64,000 nucleotides of DNA from Tetradesmus obliquus (taxonomy: Eukaryota; Chlorophyta; Chlorophyceae; Sphaeropleales; Scenedesmaceae), in assembly GCA_030272155.1 (NCBI GenBank), contig CP126196.1, forward strand, positions 620,001 through 684,000. The letters run 5' to 3'. Below are positions 11,547 through 23,674 of this stretch, piece by piece. How positions within the stretch are numbered: position 1 is the stretch's first letter; each line of letters begins with the position of its first letter. Below the pieces are notes generated by a model. It saw nothing but the letters and a program-made list of their open reading frames with translations. It did no database searches and was not told the origin of the DNA. The position numbers and the translations under genes are program-made.

Positions 11547-12626
11547 TGCTGTGATCAAGCCAGTGCTGGCACAGGATTGCTGTAATCATGAGGGCAGCCG
11601 CAGGTGCTGAAAAGCGTCAGGCGCAGTCGAAACACACAGATGCCAGCCCAGCAGTTGCTGCCAAAGGCACCTATCGGTGGCTGTTAATTTGTGTGCTTTT
11701 CGTTACGGCAGCCAGCTGCCATGTGATGATGAGGTCAATGCAATCAAAGCTGCAGATTGGTCACGCCAGCAGCAGCATGCCGCACGCCAAGCTGATAGCT
11801 TACATACCACTAGTACTTAATGTATGAAATGAGTCACAGCGCTCTAATGCGGCAGCCAAGTCATCCATTGCAGCCATTACTGCCGGCAGGCACATCATCT
11901 CAATCTGTAATATTCGATACAGAACCACAGCAGCTGACGCAGAAGTCAACTGCCCCGCAGACGTATAGCAAACTGTGCACCGAAATGCTGCTAGTAATAA
12001 GGGCGTGCCACTGTCACAAATGCATGGTACATGCACGCACCAGCCATCCAAGGTAAGCACCATTGTGGCTGCATTGGCAAGAGCAGATTGCTTGCCAGAC
12101 ATGTAAAATTGTCCACGCCGATTGTGTTTACTCTTGCTGCGCACAAGCATTGTGTTGCCTGTTTCAAAATAGTGTAATGTTTCCCATAGTACAAATCAAA
12201 TCAAGAAAGTGCTGTAGATACCAGCTGCATGCTCAACATCTTGCAGGCCATACAGCTGTGAGGCAGCTGCAAGTCACAACCTGTGACACTGAGTAAAATT
12301 TGTCATATGTACATGTGTAAGCACATGCATGCATGTGCCTGCACCAGCCTCTCTCAAATCATGCCTGTCGACACCACGAGCAGTGGCATTTGATTGGTCA
12401 CAACGTTGCTGTAATGACAGCAGAGGATCCAACAGAAAGCCTTCAATAATGCGACACCTGTGTGCTGCATGCTGCAGCTGTTCTCAGGCATTGCAGATAG
12501 GGCTCGTGCCGCCATGTACTACTACGTTGATATTACGGGCTGCGACATCACCTGCTTTTGTATGAAATTCACGATGCATTGACCGTTTGGGTGATGCGCT
12601 TTATTTCCTTTCTCAGAAGATCGCAA
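10206..12626. other. Long stretch without a supported gene
   Basis: This lies between the convergent sulfatase and the first chlorophyllase-like gene. It must include both 3' UTRs. Open frames here are short, have Cys/His/Gln-rich shadow composition and match no family I know. I see no clear splice-linked exons, a short CTG run near 11517-11550, and nothing else. Confidence 0.5.
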
Positions 12627-12687
12627 CTTCACCGTGAACTTTCCAGCTGCCTGGTACTTCACCGTGAACTTTCCAGCTGCCTGGTGG
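12627..12687 (-). repeat. 30-bp direct repeat just past the stop of the first chlorophyllase-like gene
   Basis: Two exact 30-bp units (12627-12656 and 12657-12686) follow the TGA at 12693-12695 on the gene strand. Read on that strand they encode AAGKFTVK-like peptides. These resemble the last residues of the family (TITFAVRP here, LTFTVKQ in the neighbour), so they look like degenerate copies of the terminal exon edge. Confidence 0.75.
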
Positions 12688-12692
12688 GAAGT

Positions 12693-14299
12693 TCACGGCC
12701 TCACGGCGAAGGTGATGGTGCCAGCCTGCACCTTGGAGTTGAGGTACGAGGTGAGCTGCGCCGGCACCGCCTGCAGCAGTATACATATGAACGCCACGGT
12801 GCTGCTTTGAGCGTACGCATGCTTTTGCAGTGACAAGTGCAAGCACAGGTGAAGGTCAGGTTCTCTGTTAGGTCACATGCGCTGCTGCAACATTTGCAGC
12901 GGTATCACAGGAGCAAAGAGCCAAGCCACATGTGTAACCACGCTAATGTTGAATCACACACCACAGCACAACGTAACACTGCATTCGTCCTCAACATGCA
13001 GGCATGCTGCCAACATCTCAGTATCACAGCATATTTGACTGTGGCTAACATAGCTTGCAGCAGCACTTTCAGAGCAGCAGTCTGCACTTGTGATATGAAC
13101 TGCATTTGAAAGCCATGACCAAACGCTGCTTGACAAACATCTCAGAACAGCATTTTGTGCAGCACTCCACGCGTGCTACGTGTACAACTAGTAGTTATGT
13201 TCATTCATACACTGCTCAGCCTCACCGTGCCCCTGACGTTGCTCTGCATCCAGCCGGTCATGGCCGCAGCAGTGATGGCGATTGTCTCCTGCAGACGCTC
13301 ATATGCACAGCAGGCTCGTCTGAAACATATGCACAGCAGGCTCGTCTGAAAGCAATGTTTTTGTGAGGGGCCACCTCACAGTCAAAGCAGCAGACGTTGC
13401 TCGTCTGAAACAGCTGCAATGCGCAGGCGAGCTTAAATTGCCCTGCTGTGCACCAAGACCGCGGCACACAAAAAAGCACTCATGGCCGCACATTAGCAAA
13501 ATCCCAGCAGCAACATGTTAGCAACATGTCATTTAAGATGCACTCACTGAGGAGGAGGTGCGCCCAAAGCCGCAGAACCCCAGTAGCCCCGCAAGCGATG
13601 ATGTGAATGCCACGTGTGTCGACTGCGGCAGCACGGTCAGCCAGCTGCCAGTTGCCAGCGCATCATAAAACCTGGGGTAGTTTGTGCCAGCAGGGTTGCA
13701 GGAAGATGATATGCCGGCGCCAGATATGCCTGCTTTGCGGAGTGGCACTGCTGCTGCCAGGGCCTTGGCAGCTGAGGGGTAGGTGGGGCCTTCAGGGCTG
13801 AACATGGTGTTGTCGACTGTGTGGCAGCAGCAGCAACAGCAGCCACAGCAGCAACAGTGGTCGCGACAATCCATGCAGTGAGTGTCAATTCAAGCAGGGC
13901 CGGGACTTTTCTACTGTAACTGTAAGAACGCTGACTTCCAGAACAAAGTGGTAGGCATCCCTGCTCTGTTGTTGGGTGCAGGTTCCTGCTGAGGTGTCAC
14001 AATACGTGATTCACAACCTGGTGATTGCCTTAAAGCGGGCACAGTGCCTTAGCACTGCCTTGCTGCCTGCGCAACGTCAACACTCTGGGTCCAGGCGCCA
14101 CTCACTGGGGTCCACCAGGTAGGCAGCCACAGCTGAGACCGCAGCACAGCAGCAGCAGCAGCAGCAGCAGCACAGTGCGGGCAAACCAAGCACTCACTGG
14201 GGTCCACCAGGTAGGCAGCCATTGGGGGCGGGCTGACGTAGCTCCCTGCCAGCTGCAGCGCAGCAAGCTTGCCGCCCCTGCCGCAACAGACAAATAATC

Positions 14300-14372
<73 letters not shown>

Positions 14373-15226
14373 CAGCAGCACAATCAAGCGGTGAGGCGCG
14401 CCCGGACATGCATTGCAAATGTAAAGGGCGTAAAGCAAGAAGAATCGGCAATCGTCCATCCAGCTGTTAGCCTGCCATGTGGCAGTCACACTGGCATGTG
14501 TTCTGGCAAGCTGGCAAGTGCGGTTTTGTGGTCACCACAGCAATGGTTGCTGTGCCTCATCGCCGCAGCTGCTGCAGCTGCTGCTTGCTGCTTCTGCTGC
14601 TACTGTGCGCACCTGCTGTGCCCTGCCACTGCCAGTTTGGCAGTGTCGATCCTGCTGCTGGTAGCAGCTTGCGAGGCCAATCTGTTCAGCACCTGCTGCA
14701 GGAAGTTGAGCTGCAGGCAATGCAGCAAATCACGACATCGCAGCAGCGCACACATGGAGCTGGGTTGCTTGAGGTACAACATTGGCAGGCATATAGTAAC
14801 CGCTACTTGCACACAGCGCTGATGGAAAAAGGAGCAAGCTACAGCCGCACGTGGCAGTGCAGTATGGGTGCACATACACCAGGGCAGCTTCAGAATGCTG
14901 CTGCAGCGGTTTAGACACAGCTGGACACAGCAGCACTGCATCAACGCCTTGTTTGCGGCAACATTACGTAGTGCCAACAGCTGCTGCTGAGTTTCTGACT
15001 GGTCAGGCTATCTATCAAGTCGTATTTCAGTTGACTTTCACCTAGTTCAATTGCATTCCTCACCTCCACAATGTCCACTATGATGGTGCCCATGGCTGTG
15101 TCATACTGCACCACTGCGTAGCCGTACGACGCCAGGCGGTTGGCAAAGGTACGGTAGTTTGAGGCGGTAGACTGCAGCAGCAGCAGCAGCGGCAGCAGCA
15201 GCAGCAGCAGCGGCAGCAGCAGCAGC

Positions 15227-15322
<96 letters not shown>

Positions 15323-15865
15323 CAGACCGTGAGCAACACTGCACTGCTGAGCTAGCTGTAAGCTAAGATATGCAGCTGATTGTTTGCGGGTTTCAACAGG
15401 CGTTCAATGCTGTGTGTTGCTTTTTTAAATATCACTGCATGCTGTACATGTTGCAGGCTCGCGTGCGGCACAGCAGCTGCAGCTCTGGCGCTGCAGCAGG
15501 CACCCTGCCAGCCTGGTGCGAGTGCAAATTTGCTTTTGGCACAACCATATAATGCGCAGCTGCTGCAGAGCTGTGATTACATCAGGCAGAAACGTATTCA
15601 AGCTTGCCTGGAATCCATTGTAGAAGGCAACCACTGGCCAGGGCCCCACAGGGCAGCCTGCTGCTGTCTGTGTGCTGCGTGGCAGCGTGACGGTAACCCT
15701 GATCGAACAAGCCGAGCCAGAGCAGCCAGTTGAAGCAGGCATCATTTGGGATGTGGTAGCGAGCCTCTCGTATGCGCAGGGCCCATCGGTTGTGAAATCC
15801 TGTGCAGCTGCTGCGGTCGCTACTACGCACATGAGCACGACACTCAGAGCGTCCTTGGCCTGCAT
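12693..15865 (-). CDS. Chlorophyllase-like alpha/beta hydrolase, copy A, 7 exons, 317 aa
   Basis: Exons on the minus strand: 15865-15608, 15171-15064, 14710-14613, 14277-14198, 13816-13548, 13288-13226, 12770-12693. Chlorophyllases cut the phytol ester of chlorophyll, but related enzymes take other esters, so the substrate is open. The N-terminus MQAKDALSVVLMCVVATAAAAQ looks like a signal peptide. Family marks are VTVTLPR, PWPVVAFYNGFQ, YRTFANRLASYGYAVVQYDT, the nucleophile elbow GHSRGGKLAALQLA (split by an intron after GHS), YLVDP(I)DNT with the likely acid, and LPQSTHVAF with the likely His. Intron 1 uses a GC donor, CAG|GCAAGC. Two tracts of CTG (on the gene strand) sit upstream of acceptors. 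It is a tandem paralogue of the gene at 16724-19366, with identical intron positions and phases. Confidence 0.88.
14099..14134 (-). repeat. Downstream copy of the end of chlorophyllase A exon 4
   Basis: The minus strand repeats GGCTGCCTACCTGGTGGACC plus CC, A and the donor GTGAGT, exactly as at the true exon end (14198). The copy lies in the following intron and encodes AYLVDP again, the segment holding the presumed catalytic Asp. Confidence 0.85.
14301..14369. repeat. (CAG)23 microsatellite
   Basis: On the strand of chlorophyllase A this is a CTG run, 24 bases before the exon 4 acceptor. It is a pure trinucleotide tract inside an intron. Confidence 0.95.
15175..15321. repeat. Interrupted CAG/CGG trinucleotide tract, ~147 bp
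   Basis: CAG units are interrupted by CGG. On the gene strand the tract is CTG/CCG and ends in the acceptor of chlorophyllase A exon 2 (exon starts at 15171). It is the longest trinucleotide tract of the window. Confidence 0.95.
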
Positions 15866-16723
15866 ATTAATTCAATTAAACTTTTACTTAGGGTCAAAAT
15901 GATGTTTGTGATACGACAGCAGCAATGCGTCGCAGGATGGAGAGAATAAGACGGACCGGGAAGTTTCACCGAACTGAAAGAACCAGGATGATGTGCCATT
16001 ACCAGCACAGGTCCCGTGATTGATTATGGATGGACTGTTGTTTGTTGGCTTCATGGATGTGCTGTGGCACAGCCGTGTCTTTCCCCTGGCACCTTGTCAC
16101 TTCCCGGCTTCCGCCTCGTGGCGTCAAACTTCTGCTGGCCTTGACCTGTGATTACACCTTAGGAACGACATGCAGCGCGCATTTGTCGTAAGAAACACTA
16201 TTTATTTTGGTGTCTGCTTTCTTGTTGCCCTGGTAAACTTGCGCGTACCAACAGCTTGCCGCGCTGCAGGACTAGGCCAGGCTGCACTGCAGCAGTACTG
16301 CAGCAGCAGCCCCCACATGCCCCGCCCACCGGCCTAGAAGGCTGGCCGGCAACATGAGCCAGGCCCAAGCCTTTGGTAATGCTACAGAAGTAGTTGTTAC
16401 TCAAGCAATGTTCACTAGAGCCAGCCTGGTGGCCTGGCCACGATCATCATGAGCGCAACTATCATCAACAGGCATTCAGAGCACCGGCGCACTGTGCTCA
16501 GCGCTGGGTAACACTGCCAGCCAAGGCGACCCCAGTAACCAGAGTGATCCGCTGAACTGATCAGGTGTAGTTACACTGCATCAGAGCTGCGTCGTTCAAA
16601 AGCCTGTCTCGCTTGCAAAGGAGGTTTCGCCACCAACTCTGTGCTGTCCACTCTGCAAGGCTCTGCTGTGAAGTTCTCAGTCAAGCATGTGACACCACAA
16701 GCTTCACAGTATGAACTTCAGGC
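15866..16723. other. Spacer between the two chlorophyllase-like genes
   Basis: This holds the 5' flank of copy A and the 3' UTR of copy B. On the minus strand just past the copy B stop (16640-16720), GAAGTTCATACTGTGAAGC and GAACTTCACAG resemble decayed copies of the last coding bases. I see no gene here. Confidence 0.5.
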
Positions 16724-18915
16724 CTACTGCTTCACTGTGAACGTCAGCACTCCCTCCTGCGCCTTCTGGTTCACCCAGGCAGTGGACTCCGCTGGCAGCG
16801 GCTGCGGCAATGAGGCAGCACAGTGACACAAGAGGGGCAGAGACACAGCATTGCTGAAGTGAAACTGACTTCTGCAGTACTGCAGCAAATCTATCACACT
16901 GTTTGACGTGCACAGTTTGTGCGCTATCATCATCAGAGTCAAGAGCCGTCAGGCTGTCTGGTACATCATTTGGGCTGTTGCCTGATTGTCCAGCAACAAC
17001 AAACTGCTCTCCAAAGCAGCACTGCCTGCCTCACCCTGCCCCTCACGGCCTGCTCCATCCACGCAGTAACGGTTGCCACAGTCACCGGCACGCCAACCTG
17101 CAGGAGCAGCACAGCACAGTCAAGAGCTGCTCTCCCCAGCAGTCCATGCAAACCTCACAACTTGCAACATATCGCACTTGCGCTTTGATCCAAGCAGCAT
17201 GCCCCAGCACCATCCGCTAACACCAGGAATGCATGCTTGTCAACAAGCAGCCTCCAAGATAGAAGGTGTGCCAGAGTGGCCCATAGTCATTACACACTCA
17301 CCAGAGGGGTCGTGCTGCCCTTGCCACAGATAGGAGTGGCTGCCAGTGGCGTCCGCGCAAACGACAAATGCGTCGCCTGCGGCAGCACCTGCAGCCAACT
17401 GCCGCTGCCCAGGGCAGCATAAAACTTCTCGTAGTTGGCATCAGGGGGGTTGCAGAGCGAGGGTATTTTGGCACCTGAGACGCCAGCAACACGGCGTGGC
17501 GTTGCTGCTGCCAGGGCCTTGACTGCTGAGGGGTACAGGGCGCTCTCTGGGCTGAAGATGGTATTGTCCACTGCAGCAGCAGCAGCAGCAGCAGCAGGCC
17601 GATGAGGTTGCGTTGCCAACACTCTTGTGCTGTGTTGGAGGCACGTATGCGCCCCGTCCGAGGTGTGGTCGCATGTCCGATGCAAATCGGCTGCTGAACC
17701 AAAAACAAGCCATTCTCAGCCCACTTGTCTTAACACCAAGTCACTTGACAGCTAGCCTCAATGAAGCCAGCAGTGCGCCCAGCAGCCCTCCCACCTGGGT
17801 CGATCAGGTAGCCTGCCTTGACAGCAGGGCTGGTGGCCAGCTGCAGCGCAGCAAGCTTGCCGCCCCTGAGGTGATGCAGGCATGGACAGCAGCGGCAGCA
17901 GCGGTGAATTTTGCTGCCATTATAATATATATGTTGTATGTTGCCTCTAAACCTCAGCCGGTGTGTTGATGACCGTCTGAAACACAAGCAAATTGCAGCA
18001 GAGCTGCGGCCCTGAGTGGAGAGAGCTGCCAGCAACATACACAGAACTGCCAGCAACCAGGGAAAGACAACAGAGGTATGCTTGCTGCAAGCATGCATGG
18101 TCTGCCGCTGCCTTACATGCTGGCTCCAACGTGTGAAAGCAGTCGAACTTTGTTGTGTTGGCTTGTCCGCTCACCTGCTGTGCCCAGCAACCGCCAGCAC
18201 ACTGAAGTCGAGCCTGCCTGCCAAAGGGCTGCTGCTGCTGCTGGCTGTGGCTTGTGCTTTCAGGTTGTCCAGCACCAGCTGCATGAACTGCAGCTGCAGG
18301 CAGCAAGCACACACAACCGCATGCAAGCAAGCAGGCGCAGAGAGGTGTTACAAAGAGCGATGCCTAACGAAGCATACCACAATGATGCAACGCACGCCGC
18401 GTGCTGCTGCTGCTGCTGCTGCCGAGGCGGCTGCTGCCGGCGCGGTTCACTGTTACTCAGAGCAGCACTCAGCAAAAGCAAAGAAGCTTCTGCCTTGCTT
18501 AGTGTATGGCCGGCATGTCTGCTGCAAGTGCTCCTGCATCAGCCAGATGAATGAATGAATGAGCTACGCATGGCGTGTTCACACTTGACAACCGTAAGCA
18601 TCAGCCAGCTCACTGAGCTCCTAGGGGCTGGCTTGTCCAGGCTGGCTTTCTTGCTGTCTTTCAGTTGACTATCAGATAGTAAACAAACGGAACTCCCACC
18701 TCAACATTGTCTGTGATAATGGTGCCCAGTGCTGTGTCATACTGCACCACTGCATAGCCGTACGATGCCAGGCGGTTGGCGTACGCCTTGTATGAGGCTG
18801 ACGGGGTCTGCACAGAGGAGCACAGTGGTGACATAGGGTCAGACAGCGTTGGACATGTCAGAAAACCTGTGATATAGCTGCAATTAAGATGCGCCGATAG
18901 ACAAAGCACCAGCGC

Positions 18916-18957
<42 letters not shown>

Positions 18958-19366
18958 CAGCAGCAGCAGGCAAGGCAGTAGCCTTGGGCTTGCCAATCAT
19001 ACCAACATGGCCTGATCAATTTGTGCCGGGCACATGGCACAGCAGGGAGCCCAAGCGAAATAATGCGGAATTGACACGGGGTTGCTTTATGCATGCGGAA
19101 CTTGCCTGGAAAGCACTGTAGAAGAACACCACGGGGAACGGGCCTGATGCACATGCGCTGCCTGCTGCTTGCCCTGTCTGGGGCAAAGTAACGGTGACCT
19201 TCAGCAGGCACGCTTTAAGTTTGCATCCAGTTGACCCAGGCATAATCTGCGGCCCTGCAGCGACTTTCTGCACCGCACATGGGCCATCTCGTGTGTAGTC
19301 CTGTGCTGCTGCTGCTGTTGCCACCAAGCACCACACCGCCGCGCATAGCCAGGGTCCAGAATACAT
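16724..19366 (-). CDS. Chlorophyllase-like alpha/beta hydrolase, copy B, 7 exons, 322 aa
   Basis: Exons on the minus strand: 19366-19106, 18807-18700, 18293-18175, 17865-17795, 17570-17302, 17097-17035, 16801-16724. It starts with a signal-like segment (MYSGPWLCAAVWCLVATAAAAQ) and shows VTVTLPQ, PFPVVFFYSAFQ, YKAYANRLASYGYAVVQYDT, GHSRGGKLAALQLA, YLIDPVDNTIFSPES, the Cys-containing SLCNPPDANYEKFY, and LPQATHLSF. The presumed triad is Ser of GHSRG, Asp of DPVD and His of ATH. Intron 1 again begins with GC (CAG|GCAAGT). Exon lengths 2, 5, 6 and 7 equal those of copy A; exons 3 and 4 differ by three or nine bases times whole codons. The pair arose by tandem duplication and has diverged well beyond recent identity. 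The in vivo substrate cannot be read from sequence. Confidence 0.88.
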
Positions 19367-21008
19367 ATTAAGACTACGTGTTTCGTATTACTACCTGGGT
19401 AATGTCTAGTGCATATGAACCTTGTACGATGTTCAAGTGGCGCCAACGGAACAACGAGCTGGTGACAGCGAGAGCGCTACACAATACAACATGAAAACAA
19501 AGTAAAATTGAGTAGTTATTTGCAATATCGATCTTAGTTGCTGGCACAAGCACCTTGCAGGGTTAGTTTGCGCGGGATATTTCGTCACTTCATGGCTTGT
19601 TCTGCGCGGCAGCAGCTCTTCCCATCAGCCGCAGAATGCATGGCGTGATATGTATATGTGAACTTAGCATCTGATCAATACTCGACTCTCTGGGCCACAG
19701 GTAACACCGTAGCAGCAAGACCAAGGCAAGATGCAGTGCTGTGCCACACAGGCTTGTGCCAGCACACACCCGGCTCAGCCATCACATTAGCACACACCAG
19801 CATGAGACTGCACCATGCTGGACCCACAGCAGCCACCTGCACGAATCGAAGGGCTGCCCTCCTGATGTACATTCAACTGCTGACTGCGAGATTATGAGTG
19901 CTGGGCGCCTGGCTGCTGCAGCTGGCTTGCCACTGCCTTCTGAACATTCCAGCTGGCCAAATGCACACCAGTGAAGCGTCACACGCCTTTATTCCATTGG
20001 TGTGCGAGCACAGGAGGAAACAAAGCAGAGCATTGCTCACATAACGGGCTCCCGCTACACTGCGGTATGATACGCGGTATGACAAGTTTGTGCAGAATGC
20101 TTATCATCCGGCAGCCTGCCAGTGGCTTAGCTGCCACATGAGGACTGCTGGCATTGCAGCAGCATGGCTACCTTGCATGCGGTGCATGGTATTGGGTGTA
20201 AATCTGGGTGTAAATCTGCTCCCTGGATGCATGCCTGTTCTGAAGTGGTAAGCAGCATTGCTCTGTATGATAGGATGCAACCTGTGAACGATCACTCAAA
20301 CACAGCAGTGCTGCACTACTGCACAAACAGCTGCTGAGAACCTTGCTGTGTGTGCGCGCCATTTGCTGCCCCATACAGCAATGGCAGCAGCATGCTGCTG
20401 CATGCGCTGCTTGCACACTAGCGCTTAAGTCGGCAGGGCTTGACTGGTCACAGCTGCATCTGGCAGCTGCGCATGTGCACCCACACTGTTTCCGAGGAAA
20501 ACCCGGCTGCTGATGAGCATGACTGAAGTGCTGCTGCCAGACTGTTCACTCAGCATGCAGCAGTGTGTTCGCTGCAGCGCTGGACACAGCAATCCTGAGA
20601 TGGTCACACCAAACGCAAAACAGGTGGCTGACACCATGGTGAAACCGCATGCAAAGCCCTGTCAAGCCGGATGGCGAGAGATTCATCTCGCAGCTGCAAA
20701 TGCTTGCTGCTGGCAGGCAACAGCAGCCACATACCTTGTCAGCGGTGACAGCAGCCACTGATGTCAGACACACATGAGTGACATGAGATGCAAGGGAAAT
20801 CCTGCAACTGCACTCCAGGCACCCAAAACCATGCAGGGCAGTAACAGCAGCACCATTTGTGCTGGTGTGCTGCTTTGCAGGGTTCCTGCAAACGGCACAT
20901 GACCATCCATTGCGTGAGTCTGCAAAGTGTCAAAGCATGCGCAACACGACCCGCGCAGCCGCATCAAACCCTTTTCTCCACGTACAAACTCACAGACGCA
21001 TCTGCAGT
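19367..21008. other. Intergenic stretch, no gene seen
   Basis: This is the 5' flank of chlorophyllase B and the 3' flank of the next minus-strand gene. It has few trinucleotide runs, and open frames are short and without family character. A direct repeat GGGTGTAAATCTG lies at about 20194-20218. Confidence 0.5.
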
Positions 21009-22171
21009 TCACACCACCCGCAGCACCCTTGTGGTGTTCAGCCCAGCAAAAGCAATCACCACCCTTGCAACGCCGGCCTTCAGCGCCTTGCAAGTTGTTG
21101 TTGCCACAGCATTGGAAGCAAACTTTGGGTTGGCAGGGGTGCACACCACAATGCCCGCTGGAGTTGACGTGACAGTTGGCGTGCCAGTAGCTGCATTGGT
21201 TGGGGCAGAGGGAGGGGGCATGTTGACTGCTCGGATGCGCAGCGTGCTGCTCTGGTCAACTGTCAGGCGCGTGGCGTTGACCGAGGTCACTAGGGCAGGA
21301 GCACCTACGGCATCAAAGTGACAGCAGCATACCACAGCACCATGTGCATGCAATTTCAAGGGGCAGTAGAAAGTTATGCAAGGCGTGTTGACACCATCAG
21401 GACGGCTACAAATATAACTCCAACATTGCTTGAAGGTGCGTAGCCATGCATCTACTGTATGAATATGACCTTGTACATAAAGTGACTAATTGCCGTTGGT
21501 GAACAGAGAAGCTGCTGATGTGCAAGAAGCAGCACAGCCCGCGCTGCCCACTCACATGAGGTGAAGTTGTAACTGAGCGAGTTCATCTGCAACGGCCCTA
21601 AGCCGCCGATGTTGTTGCTGATGAACACAGCCTGAAAGACATTGAGCGTGCCTGCAAGCCAGCAAGAAAACACGTGCGGTGTTTGTGAGTTGCTGTGAGA
21701 TCCGTGCAAGGCCTGCCCAAGCCTGCTGCACTTCGGTGGCGTGTTGTGTGCGTGACGTGTGGCCTGTCACTGAACAAAGTGGAGCTGCACTGACACACAC
21801 ACACACCGACACAGCTGATGCCAGATACAAATTGGCACATGTGTTTGCACCCAGCAGCAGCACCCACACTGCAGCTGCTGGAGTCACTGGTGGCATATCA
21901 CATGCGATCACGGCGCTGCTTGAAAACATAAAGATCTTGCAGCATTCATGCGCAGTACAGCTTGGTCAAGGCACGCCTCACGGCTCACAAAATGCACACC
22001 AAATGCTGTTCACATTCAGTGTCCATTCATCAGCACTTGCCTATCAAGCTGTTGTTTGCAGGCATCACGAGGTCATGTTCAGCCTCCTTGCCACTTAGCG
22101 GGCACAGCAGCTCATCATCGTTCCTGCGGGTGATGTTGCAGTTGCACGCGCGGTTGGGACTGCAGGCATAC

Positions 22172-22203
<32 letters not shown>

Positions 22204-22911
22204 GGTTTGGGTCAGATGTCGTGATAATGGCGCTGGTTCTTGGCAGTGTGCCTAGCAGCAGCATGGAAAACCAACCTTGGACCTGTACCCAGCGCACCCC
22301 AGGCCTCTCGATTTCAGCTCAGCCTGCAAGACTTTTTTAAAGAAGCATGGCAACCCAATAGCCATACAGTGTGCTGCAGTATGCTTTTGACCTTGTCCTA
22401 CTGCAGTGCAGCTGCTTGCCGGCCTGGTGAGTGTCCAAGAGCAACAGCATCAACCAGCTGTGGTGGTTGGTGGCAATCAGTTGCAGCAGCCCAGCTGTAG
22501 CACTTGCATTTCTTTCCCTTGTTACTTGTGCAGCTGGCACATCCGGTGGTTGCAGTCTGATGTCAGTGTCCAACACACGCAATGCACACAAGCAAACCTA
22601 GACACTGCGGCTGCTCAGGCTCTCACCAGCCATCCAGCCCGCCACAGAGACGCGCGTCACTGAAGTTGCCGTGCGTCGACACCACCATGTAGTGGCCGTT
22701 GCTTGCAGGAAAGACCACCTGCACGGCAGATCACGAACCAGCAAGCAGGCGCAGCAGTGTGCACACGTTGACGCATGCATATGCATGCCGCAGAACTAGT
22801 TCAACAACAGCAACATAATGAGGATGGCACTTGTCAGACCACAGCTGCTGCATATGGATTGCTGCCATTTCTCACTGACACAAGGGAAGTTGGTCGGATC
22901 TGGGTGTGGAA

Positions 22912-22944
<33 letters not shown>

Positions 22945-23674
22945 ACGCACCTTGAGCTTGTATGAGCCGCCGGGGCACAAACTGCTCACACTCTGGCCTG
23001 TTGACGCTGTGCGCAGCTCAAACCTCAGTTTGCTGCGGTAACCCAGCACCCGAGACATGTCAGCGGCGACGATGTGGATATGAATCAGTGGTGACGCAGC
23101 ATACATTTGCTATGCAGGAAGTGAGGCATATTCTGCAGGGGCAGGGGCATGCATGGAATGTTGCGTCACGGTGTGTGACTGGCGTGCTTGCTGGCAGTAA
23201 TGCTGCGCCAGCTGCAGTGCCTGCTGCTGTGGCTGCCACTGCTGCTGCTTCCTGCTGCTGTTGCTGATGATGCTAGGCAGTGATTATTGATGTTGCCTGC
23301 AGCGGTTGCCTGCCAGCATGCAGGTCGTAGTTGCTCAAATATACAACAAATGAGCATGTTGCGCGCACCTGTTGAGCTCTGGAGCCGAGTGAGGGCTGCT
23401 GGACAGATCTCGTGATGTTGCTGGCAGCCTGGTGCAGTTTGACTTTGCAATGTTGGCCCTGTCAGGCAAAGTGACAACCAGCAGCAGCAGCACCAGCAGT
23501 GCCAGCAGCAGCAGCAGTGGGCGCAGCTTGACAAAAAACATGCTGATAGCAGCACCTGCGGGCCAGTCGTATATATGAAGCTCACCAGAATCCAGGATAG
23601 CTTTCTACAGGGACTGCACAGAAGCCAATGCATAGGACCATAGCAAGGCTGACTGCTGCTTTCCAAATGGCCAT
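21009..23674 (-). CDS. Predicted secreted, Cys-containing, N-glycosylated protein of unknown function
   Basis: Likely minus-strand exons: 23674-23586, 23458-23369, about 23109-22951, 22718-22627, 22159-22092, 21651-21556, 21304-21009. The ATG opens a clear signal peptide (MAIWKAAVSLAMVLCIGFCAVPVES). Later segments read SSLCPGGSYKLKVVFPASNG, GNFSDARLCGGLDGCPNRAC, NCNITRRNDDELLCPLSG, NVFQAVFISNNIGGLGPLQ and a Thr/Pro-rich end closing with AFAGLNTTRVLRVV and a stop. There are five NxS/T sites. The PGGSYKLKVVFP...GNFSDA part faintly recalls Reeler-type extracellular domains, but I would not name it. Phases close for all joins except between exons 2 and 3, where an extra small exon or other boundary is needed. 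Exon 5 needs a GC donor (TG|GCAAGG). Probably a wall or surface protein. Confidence 0.6.

Noticed and set aside
12558-12833. Plus-strand frame at 12558-12833
   Set aside because: Antisense to the terminal exon and 30-bp repeats of chlorophyllase A.
16641-16826. Plus-strand frame resembling an algal wall protein (VKFSVKHVTPQAS...AYCFTV)
   Set aside because: It is antisense to the last exon of chlorophyllase B, whose phase, length (78 bases) and homology to copy A are exact.
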